From assembly GCA_024516035.1 (NCBI GenBank), contig CM044956.1, positions 25,889,101 through 25,953,100 on the forward strand: DNA of 64,000 nucleotides, read 5' to 3'. Below are positions 61,401-64,000 of this stretch, in pieces. The translations under genes were made by a program, and so were the position numbers. Below the pieces are notes generated by a model that saw only the letters and a program-made list of their open reading frames with translations, did no database searches and was not told the origin of the DNA. Position 1 is the first letter of the stretch. The number at the start of each line of letters is the position of its first letter. Source of the stretch: Bactericera cockerelli. Its lineage: Eukaryota > Arthropoda > Insecta > Hemiptera > Triozidae.

Positions 61401-63394
61401 ATTTAGATTATATGAAAAAAAAATATTACTTTTTACACAATTTAAAAAAAAAGATGACCCCTGTTTTGATTAAAATATCAAACTTGTCTTAAAATACTTT
61501 TAATATGAACTACTTTTCAGAAATGATTTACAAATAGGGTGGTTCCATTTCAGATTCCAAATTTGACCCCCCTGGGACCGCCCCTCGTAATGATAAAAAA
61601 AACAAAACCTAGTAGAAAAAGTTTCCTCGATATAATGGTACATGTGTTTTAGTTTTTCTCAAATTTTATATTCGTTCTCTAGATATTTCGAGTGGCTCCT
61701 TTTTTTGGCGGAAAATGTAGAGAAGTGTAGAGTATTATTTATACACAACTAGCGGGTTACACCCGCCGCTTCGCCAGCCCATCAAACACACACAACGCAC
61801 ACACACCACCACACACACACACACACACACCACACCCACACACACCACACACACACACACCACCACACACACACACACACACAACACAACACCACACACA
61901 ACACCACACACACCACACACACACACCACACACACACCACACACACACACACACCACACACCCAACCACACCACACTCACACACACACACACCACACCAC
62001 ACATACACCACACCACACTACACAACACACACACCCCACACACACAAAATGTCATTTAGGTTTGAAAAAGAACCTGAATATTTTTTGTCGCCCATCTCTT
62101 TTCTGGTCTTCCCCGGCGTAGCTCAAGAATGGCTCATCAGAATTTCGCGATCAATATTTCAAATGAAAGCCTAAACCCTTGCCTAAAACTTTCTCGCTCT
62201 GAGTTGATAGGTCGTCACTTCAAATTTCGAGTAAAAATGTCATTTAGGTCAAAAAACGTGAATATTTTACATGTTACCCATCCATTTTTTTTACCTTACC
62301 TGGCGTAGCTCAAGAACGGCTCATCAGAAATTCGCGATCGATATGTCAATTGAAAGCTCAAACCCTTGCCTAAAACTTTCTTGCTTTGAGTTTATAGGTC
62401 GTCGCGACAAATTTCGGGAAAAAATGTCATTCATGTCAAAAAACGTGAATTTTTTTTGCGTCACCCATCCATTTTTATCCTTACTCATTGTAGCTTAACC
62501 TCAGGGAAATATAATCTAGCCTAGAAGAATTTTCTGATCCTAAGGGACCTATGTGCAAAATTTCAGGTTTCTCGGTCAAACGGTGTGGATTTGTATAAAG
62601 AACATACATACATACATACAGACAGCTTTCTTTTATAGATATAGATATGATTATTAATAATATGGTATATTCTAATAACATACCCCAATTTATTCTGTCC
62701 TTAATAACAATATACTTACAAGGCACCACGGGCTGTGAGTCCCTCTACATTGTTAGGGTCAATGCTCAGTGCTTTGTTCAAGCACTGGAAAGCCTCCGTG
62801 AATTTGCCGGCCTTGAAGTATGCAATGCCATCAGCCACAGACTTCATGGACCACTTGTTTGCCTGAACTACCCGCAGCTCAGGAGCCATCTCCCCTTCAG
62901 GCACTTGACCCCTGGAAACAATGATACTTTATGGAAAACTGGGCAAGAGGTAATTAATCTACTTTCCCACATTTCTTCAACATATTTACCCGAAATGTTG
63001 CGTTTCAAAAAAATTCTCTTAATAAAAAACTCAGCTGGGTTGATAAAAAAAATCTACCTCGTACAAATTGTAACATAAATTCCCAAATCTTGGGCTTCTC
63101 TTGAACTTGAAGGTACTGGCCTAGTTAAAAAGTGAGTCTTCACACTGTAGTCTCCTGTTAGGTTTAACGTTGGAAAATTTATGCGTTTTTTGCATTTTGG
63201 CACCCATATGTTTTTCGGGTCGCTGATTTTTTGTTTCTTCAACTTACTTTAGCTCCATGAAATGGGATGGTGTATTGTCGGTTCCCAACTGGAGCTCGTT
63301 TGCCAGATTGTCAACGTTTTTGGGATTGTAAAATCCTACAGTCTTATCTAGAACTTCTGGATATGAATCTTTTTTGTTGTACTCCATAAAAACC
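35130..63394 (-). CDS. TTC14: TTC14-like TPR protein, 15 C-terminal exons (gene-level entry)
   Basis: Fifteen exons total 2,526 coding bases. In sense order they are 63248-63394, 62720-62911, 59119-59241, 57825-58077, 54262-54386, 53422-53486, 50109-50171, 49051-49186, 47810-47874, 47485-47575, 45398-45499, 42255-42426, 40544-40649, 38067-38236 and 35130-35845. All have GT/AG ends, and phases chain except inside 42255-42426. The protein has a pre-TPR segment, about three TPR units, a Lys/Glu coiled region, Ser-rich and Lys-rich linkers, then an Arg/Ser and Arg/Gly-rich tail ending GELR. Order and wording match TTC14, a nuclear TPR protein whose N-terminal S1 RNA-binding domain would lie upstream of the window. 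The RS/RGG tail suggests RNA or splicing contacts (inference). Introns are unusually long because of mobile DNA. Confidence 0.85.
36053..36130 (-). mobile_element. Head of the 2097 SINE family
   Basis: GCCGCGCTGGGGATCGAACC CAGGTCACCATGCGTGCAATG on the plus strand is the tRNA-like head of that family. Confidence 0.7.
36440..36530 (+). mobile_element. tRNA-like repeat fragment
   Basis: AAGGCCTAGTGGTGAAGTGG (A-box-like) and AATAGTTCAAGTCTCACG (B-box-like). Similar weak tRNA-like pieces lie near 34925-35000 and 42605-42690. Confidence 0.45.
36535..38060. other. TTC14 intron, unassigned
   Basis: GAGACGAATCGTG recurs at 36342, 37947, 37973 and 38013, marking an unclassified repeat. 37560-37690 is GC-richer with a CATGCCTTCT / AGAAGGCATG inverted pair. 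Confidence 0.45.
38067..38236 (-). CDS. TTC14: TTC14-like exon 14
   Basis: Acceptor TTTATTGGCAG, donor CCGCAG|GTAACTCA. 170 = 1 + 56 codons + 1. Peptide [16 protein letters not shown], a Pro run, then [20 protein letters not shown]. Its acceptor and first five bases are duplicated on the far side of a SINE (TSD 38232-38245 and 38392-38405). The stretch is GC-rich like exons 12 and 15. Confidence 0.85.
38246..38391 (-). mobile_element. tRNA-headed SINE inserted on a TTC14 splice acceptor
   Basis: Minus-strand head ACCGACCTCAGTAGCTTGAT CGATAAGG (A box), CTTGTAACCTGGAGGTC and GGTTCAAGTCCC (B box) resembles tRNA-Thr(TGT). The 146-bp element ends ...AACACAAATATGATAACTT. Exact 14-bp duplication TAACTCTGCCAATA at 38232-38245 and 38392-38405. 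Confidence 0.93.
38930..39905 (+). mobile_element. Foldback family C, left half
   Basis: Starts ACAGGGTGTCCCACCAAAGT. Internal module borders at 39054, 39317 and 39597 repeat the TACAGGGT / ACCACCCTGTA motif. The right half is missing. Confidence 0.72.
40450..40524 (+). mobile_element. Decayed Helitron 3' end
   Basis: A (TG)n run leads into GATGGCTTGGCGAAGCGGGT GCAGCCTGCTACT, a mutated copy of the terminal hairpin. It ends 19 nt from TTC14 exon 40544-40649. Confidence 0.7.
40544..40649 (-). CDS. TTC14: TTC14-like exon 13
   Basis: Acceptor CATTTTAG, donor AACAA|GTGAGTAT. 106 = 2 + 34 codons + 2. Peptide [20 protein letters not shown] then [16 protein letters not shown] decayed Helitron 3' end lies 19 nt past the exon. 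Confidence 0.83.
41568..42246 (-). repeat. Minisatellite of acceptor-like units beside TTC14 exon 12 (interrupted by MITE)
   Basis: About seven units of 31-34 bp; the minus strand reads TTTTTTTCCCCCTCAACTATACAG|GTGTCCCCG with variable T and C runs (split here: T-run, C-run, TCAACTATACAGGTGTCC). In TTC14 sense each is a pyrimidine tract plus CAG|G. The last part ends 8-9 nt from the exon donor. Confidence 0.85.
41773..42216. mobile_element. MITE with 26-bp perfect TIR and 8-bp TSD inside a minisatellite
   Basis: Ends CACTGAGATCATATAACATA...; the first 26 bases are perfectly inverted at the right end. GGACACCT at 41765-41772 and 42217-42224 is the target duplication. The 8-bp TSD and CAnTG ends suggest hAT- or P-like mobilisation (inference). 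Confidence 0.87.
42255..42426 (-). pseudogene. TTC14: TTC14-like exon 12: RS-rich, with a one-base frame conflict
   Basis: Acceptor CATTTCCAG, donor GCAGCA|GTGAGTCG. The entry phase from exon 11 gives [20 protein letters not shown] up to a run of seven G; the exit phase needed by exon 13 gives SPPRKRAV...RSRSSS. The exon is 172 bases, while phases require 173. The good frame changes at or between the G7 and C7 runs (sense strand). One base too few there, real or from assembly, explains it. The peptide in each half is typical of an RS domain. The rest of the gene is intact, so a consensus error is the simpler explanation. Confidence 0.8.
43225..43286. repeat. 62-bp near-perfect palindrome
   Basis: Two 31-bp arms starting CCAGATGGGGCTGACnTCCT meet at GGAC/GTCC; one mismatch. 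Confidence 0.95.
43451..43560 (+). mobile_element. tRNA-Gly-like SINE, head fragment
   Basis: CGATTAGCTCAGTGGTAAGC and CACTTGCCATGCGGAAGATC are tRNA-like; most of the body is missing. Confidence 0.72.
43681..43710 (+). repeat. TC microsatellite
   Basis: CCTCTCTCTCTCTCTCTTTC run. Confidence 0.85.
43721..43975 (-). pseudogene. Transposase C-terminal fragment (Tc1/mariner-like DDE)
   Basis: The minus strand encodes [20 protein letters not shown], then [30 protein letters not shown] and a stop. The VY.TPVET, PG.F..IR..M..R.N.CI and GRHF..FL pattern is the C-terminus of DDE transposases. No catalytic part is seen. Confidence 0.6.
44215..44695 (-). mobile_element. Foldback family F arm
   Basis: Ends TTTTTTTGGTCCACCCTGTA; ACGGATTGCAGATCCAGGCT GG and CTACCATTAACGGGTGTAAA are shared with 20815-20925, 42497-42605 and 59925-60290. 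Confidence 0.65.
45115..45382 (+). mobile_element. 5S rRNA-headed SINE, full length, beside a TTC14 donor
   Basis: Same sequence as the 4635 copy. Flanks resemble a target duplication (AAAACACTgTTGA against AAAACACTTGA). Its A-tail stops about 12 nt from the donor of TTC14 exon 45398-45499, in antisense orientation to the gene. Confidence 0.88.
45398..45499 (-). CDS. TTC14: TTC14-like exon 11
   Basis: Acceptor TATTTCAG, donor CAAGAA|GTAAGCTC. 102 = 1 + 33 codons + 2. Peptide [20 protein letters not shown] then [15 protein letters not shown] 5S-headed SINE begins about 12 nt inside the intron after the donor. Confidence 0.84.
45530..45808 (+). mobile_element. tRNA-Gly-like SINE, near full length
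   Basis: Head CGCTCAGTGGTTAAGCACTC, anticodon arm CTTGCCATGCGGAAG and B box GGTTCGAACCC; the body is as in the 22188 copy, ending at an A-rich tail. In a TTC14 intron. Confidence 0.87.
45932..47180. mobile_element. Foldback family C, left-truncated
   Basis: ACAGGGTGGTTCATAAGTGA (45935) pairs with TTATGAACCAACCTGTATAC (46776-46795), arms of roughly 430 bp. Beyond it the outer right arm runs to TTTGGTGGACCACCCTGTAT at 47178. Confidence 0.78.
47485..47575 (-). CDS. TTC14: TTC14-like exon 10: Lys/Glu coil
   Basis: Acceptor ATGTTTTAG, donor ACTGG|GTAAGTAA. 91 = 2 + 29 codons + 2. Peptide [20 protein letters not shown] then [10 protein letters not shown]. It continues the charged coil of exon 9. 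Confidence 0.82.
47810..47874 (-). CDS. TTC14: TTC14-like exon 9: Lys-rich
   Basis: Acceptor GTTATTTTCAG, donor ATAAAC|GTGAGTAC. 65 = 1 + 21 codons + 1. Peptide [20 protein letters not shown], a nuclear-localisation-like basic helix. Confidence 0.8.
48120..48333 (+). pseudogene. LINE ORF2 C-terminus fragment
   Basis: [20 protein letters not shown], then [20 protein letters not shown] and [14 protein letters not shown] then TAA. The RNK..F, PLNRM..L(F/Y)N pattern is the typical end of insect non-LTR ORF2. A UTR-like tail with a GCAATCCAGAG hairpin motif runs to about 48560. Confidence 0.68.
48604..48649. repeat. 22-bp perfect inverted repeat
   Basis: Arm CATATTCAAATTAATGAGAA(AA), 2-bp loop. 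Downstream CCACATAATAATAAA and GGGTTAGGTGGTAGAAA recur at 58892-58935, so it belongs to a repeat family. Confidence 0.92.
49051..49186 (-). CDS. TTC14: TTC14-like exon 8
   Basis: Acceptor AATAAACTCAG, donor AAGTG|GTGAGTGG. 136 = 2 + 44 codons + 2. Contains [20 protein letters not shown] and [12 protein letters not shown], a helical acidic/basic segment conserved-looking among TTC14 proteins. Confidence 0.83.
49549..49704 (+). mobile_element. tRNA-headed SINE, same family as 38246
   Basis: Starts CCGACCTCAGTGGCTTGATC, has GGTTCAAGTCCCGG, and ends in a short T-rich tail. Exact 17-bp duplication TTATAATAAGCTCCCAA at 49532-49548 and 49705-49721. Confidence 0.93.
50109..50171 (-). CDS. TTC14: TTC14-like exon 7
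   Basis: Acceptor poly-T then CAG, donor TTGATA|GTAAGTAA. 63 = 2 + 20 codons + 1. Peptide [21 protein letters not shown] small exon held by phase and sites rather than by a domain. Confidence 0.75.
50205..51492. mobile_element. Foldback element with nested TTAA MITE
   Basis: ACAGAGTGAACGAAAAGTCC CGGGAC at left pairs with GTCCGGGACTTTTCCTTCAC TCTGTA at right; arms about 320 bp. Half a copy is at 10725-10880. Confidence 0.82.
50880..51191. mobile_element. TTAA-flanked MITE
   Basis: TTAACACTTTGAGCCC at left against GGGCTCAAAGTCTTAA at right (one mismatch). TTAA ends suggest a piggyBac-type source. Confidence 0.7.
51661..52140 (+). pseudogene. Non-LTR reverse transcriptase fragment (RTE-like)
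   Basis: [20 protein letters not shown] (RT motif), then the [10 protein letters not shown] catalytic block and LQINTEKT; after a TAA (51934-51936) the frame continues [38 protein letters not shown]. Interrupted by stops, 5'- and 3'-truncated. Confidence 0.82.
52281..52498. mobile_element. Small foldback MITE with 25-bp perfect TIR
   Basis: TCATAGCGTGTAGAAATAAG(AAGTG) at 52281-52305 is perfectly inverted at 52474-52498. An inner pair ATCGCAAAGGAGT / ACTCCTTTGCGAT makes a second stem. GC-rich centre. Confidence 0.85.
52555..52712 (+). mobile_element. 5S rRNA-headed SINE fragment
   Basis: Contains ACTGAAGTTAAGCAGTTTGA, CTTGGATGGGTGACC and the core CAGGCTGGGTGAGGTCGTAT; both ends are missing. 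Confidence 0.75.
52952..53297 (-). mobile_element. tRNA-headed SINE sharing the 5S-SINE core, full length
   Basis: Read on the minus strand: a tRNA-like head (CCTCCGTGGCGTAATGG A box, GAGTTCTATTCCC B box), the core GAGGCTGGGTGAGGTTAATA, GCGAATGGAGGGTAAAACCC, then the GGATGCCCTTCCTAACGCCA domain and an AGAAGAAGAAG tail. Exact 13-bp duplication ATGTCCAGTTTCT at 52939-52951 and 53298-53310. Confidence 0.87.
53422..53486 (-). CDS. TTC14: TTC14-like exon 6
   Basis: Acceptor TGTCTTTCAG, donor GTAATG|GTAAGTGA. 65 = 1 + 21 codons + 1. Peptide [20 protein letters not shown] then N: basic, Ser-Pro containing. Phases match both neighbours. Confidence 0.8.
53490..54255. other. TTC14 intron, unassigned
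   Basis: A-rich and T-rich runs; 54234-54244 holds the CCTCGGCCGAGG palindrome. No repeat family recognised. Confidence 0.45.
54262..54386 (-). CDS. TTC14: TTC14-like exon 5: poly-Ser/Lys linker
   Basis: Donor AAGAA|GTAAGTTC is clear. The acceptor is ambiguous: AAAG|CGG (used here, in phase with the previous exon) or CAAG four bases upstream, which would need a one-base change in the A9 run of exon 4. The peptide begins [16 protein letters not shown], continues with a Ser/Asp tract and ends in a run of Lys. 125 = 41 codons + 2. Confidence 0.75.
54556..55175 (+). mobile_element. Solo LTR
   Basis: 620 bp from TGTTATGATTTGGTTCACGC to CCCGTAGCGCGTAACA (TGTTA...TAACA ends). It has a TATA box ATATATAAAAAGG (about 54763-54775) and an AATAAA near 55091. 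No matching target duplication was found. Antisense in a TTC14 intron. Confidence 0.65.
55762..56789. mobile_element. TIR element with TTCCCTGAC/TTTTCCAGG repeats
   Basis: ACAGGGTGTCTACTG at left and CAGTAGACACCCTGT at right, perfect. Near both ends runs of CCCTGACTTTT and CCAGGTTTTCC recur. Contains the family-A end 56105 and a degenerate MITE around 56239-56521. Confidence 0.8.
56105..56166 (+). mobile_element. HINE-like family A, 3' end
   Basis: ACAATACTTTCCTCACAATA GGATAAGGAAATTAA: a mutated terminal hairpin inside the foldback element 55762-56789. Confidence 0.6.
56810..57637. mobile_element. Foldback family C, right-hand part, diverged
   Basis: Ends TTTGGTGGGACACCCTGTAT at 57634; internal ACCACCTTGTATATT and ACAGGGTTGTACATGCGAC borders. 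Other pieces of the family are at 100-168 and 5762-6400. Confidence 0.65.
57825..58077 (-). CDS. TTC14: TTC14-like exon 4: third TPR and Lys/Glu coil
   Basis: Acceptor TTCTTTTAG, donor GAAAAA|GTAAGTTT. 253 = 1 + 84 codons. [20 protein letters not shown] is the third TPR helix pair, followed by a KLESEETD linker and an [14 protein letters not shown] coil. A run of nine A bases sits in the coil (57837-57845), so the phase at the next junction depends on that count. Confidence 0.87.
58385..58445. repeat. Perfect 29-bp inverted repeat with 3-bp loop
   Basis: Arm GGCATTCTGTTTACTAGCAT(TCCAACATA), loop GCA. Flanking sequence is also directly repeated (58120-58190 with 58510-58580; 58430-58500 with 58608-58692). 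Confidence 0.95.
59119..59241 (-). CDS. TTC14: TTC14-like exon 3: second TPR
   Basis: Acceptor TTGCCTACAG, donor CGAAG|GTATTTTT. 123 = 1 + 40 codons + 2. Contains [20 protein letters not shown] then [15 protein letters not shown], a classical TPR. The donor has a weak downstream context (T-rich). Confidence 0.9.
59245..59925. other. TTC14 intron, unassigned
   Basis: AT-rich with a long A run at 59631-59653; a GGTAGCTCAGTGTGATAGT tRNA-like scrap at 59474. Confidence 0.4.
60840..61722. mobile_element. Foldback family E
   Basis: ATACAGGGTTCGTCAAAAAA AAGGAGCC at left pairs with GGCTCCTTTTTTTGGCGG at right; internal CAGGGCCGG / GATATCG blocks. Related pieces: 9985-10240, 19700-20328, 40860-41515. 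Confidence 0.75.
61749..62645 (-). mobile_element. Non-autonomous Helitron, complete
   Basis: Minus-strand 5' end A|TCTATATCTATAAAAGAAAG and 3' end GGCGGGTGTAACCCGCTAG|T; 897 bp. Contains two to three repeats of a CCATCCATTTTT...GGCGTAGCTCAAGAA block and a 250-bp CA-rich tract (61790-62047). Confidence 0.87.
62720..62911 (-). CDS. TTC14: TTC14-like exon 2: first TPR
   Basis: Acceptor TTGTTTCCAG, donor GCCTT|GTAAGTAT. 192 = 1 + 63 codons + 2. It contains a TPR helix pair: [20 protein letters not shown], then [15 protein letters not shown]. The conserved W, G, Y, A and P positions of a TPR are present. Confidence 0.9.
63248..63394 (-). CDS. TTC14: TTC14-like exon 1 in window
   Basis: Acceptor TACTTGCAG, donor CTAAA|GTAAGTTG. 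147 = 1 + 48 codons + 2. The peptide runs from [20 protein letters not shown] to SHFMELK and contains [10 protein letters not shown], the segment just before the TPRs. The split first codon shows that more exons lie 5'. Confidence 0.85.
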
Positions 63395-64000
63395 CTGCAA
63401 GTATAGATCAAAAATGGTATTATGACATGAACTGAGCCTATGAAATGTTATACCTATTTGTACAAAATCAAGTCGATAAGGACATAATTCCTGACTTCAA
63501 ATTCCATCTTAATAATTAAACGCCAGAACATTGACTCATTAATAAATCAACACTAATGCTGTATCATTGGAACGCTAACAAACAGAAAGATGAAAATTTT
63601 ACTTTGTCTACCTTACAAGTGCGTGTCCAAAAAAAAGAAGGATTTTTGATACACTAAATGAGATGCTAGCTAGAAAGTAGTAATACTCAAACACAATTCC
63701 GTGTCCAAGAATTATAGGGACGTCTATATCTAATGCCAAGGTTCCTGCTATTTAAAATAATTCTAGTTTGGTTATAACATTCATTTGGATTATTCAGGGC
63801 TAGAGTTTTACCCTCTTATCGCAATAAATCTAATAAGCCACCCTCATTAACCTCACCCAACCTGGGTTTGGCGAAAAGCTATAGGGAATAAACTTAATAT
63901 ACGACCTACAGAGGGAAATAGAAACTAGAGCAATATAATTTAGATTTGAAAAAAATTTACCCTGAAAAATAAATTTTTAGACTCTAACATAAGAGTCTCT
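63395..64000. other. TTC14: TTC14 intron to window edge
   Basis: No further exon was recognised. An acceptor-like TTTATTTTTCAG (minus strand, 63962-63973) lies near the edge, but what follows is AT-rich and unconvincing. Confidence 0.4.
63828..63885 (-). mobile_element. Fragment of the shared SINE core
   Basis: Complement reads AACCCAGGTTGGGTGAGGTT AATGAGGGTGGC, a core fragment with no head or tail. Confidence 0.55.

Noticed and set aside
61735..62055. Cys/Val-rich ORFs on the minus strand
   Set aside because: Composition artefact of the CA-rich tract of the second Helitron.

Overview
The window looks like AT-rich, intron-rich animal DNA packed with transposable elements, most likely from an insect. 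The gene structures are eukaryotic (GT/AG introns). One gene resembles igloo, first named in Drosophila, and the repeats are typical arthropod types: Helitrons, tRNA-derived and 5S-derived SINEs, foldback elements and MITEs. I cannot place the species. No bacterial or viral genome organisation is seen.

Three genes are supported, and only parts of each lie here. (1) A lone well-formed minus-strand exon at 4465-4578, gene unknown. (2) The last three coding exons of an igloo-like neuromodulin/neurogranin-type IQ protein on the plus strand (18110-22658); each exon carries one calmodulin-binding IQ motif and all splice phases agree. (3) The 3' two thirds of a TTC14-like gene on the minus strand (63394 down to 35130): fifteen exons, 2,526 coding bases, TPR repeats followed by a long Lys/Ser/Arg-rich and Gly/Arg-rich tail. 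Genes 2 and 3 converge and are separated by about 12 kb of repeats. The 5' ends of all three lie outside the window or were not recognised.

The rest is nested mobile DNA: non-autonomous Helitrons with long CA/TG tracts, two families with a terminal palindrome plus subterminal inverted repeats, several foldback families with CAGGGTG-like ends, a 5S rRNA-headed SINE, three or more tRNA-headed SINEs, TTAA and 8-bp-TSD MITEs, related solo-LTR sequences, and decayed gag, RT and transposase fragments.

The most unusual pattern is how often repeats sit on splice sites. Upstream of the last igloo exon lie 19 near-identical 51/52-bp units, each a copy of that exon's 3' splice site plus the first exon bases. 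Each unit would run into an in-frame stop if used, giving an isoform without the third IQ motif. In TTC14, a tRNA-headed SINE landed on the acceptor of one exon and its 14-bp target duplication copied the acceptor. A 5S-SINE lies 12 nt inside one donor. A minisatellite whose units look like splice acceptors begins 8-9 nt past another donor, and a Helitron end sits 19 nt past a third. One TTC14 exon also has a one-base frame conflict near homopolymer runs, which may be an assembly error or a real lesion.
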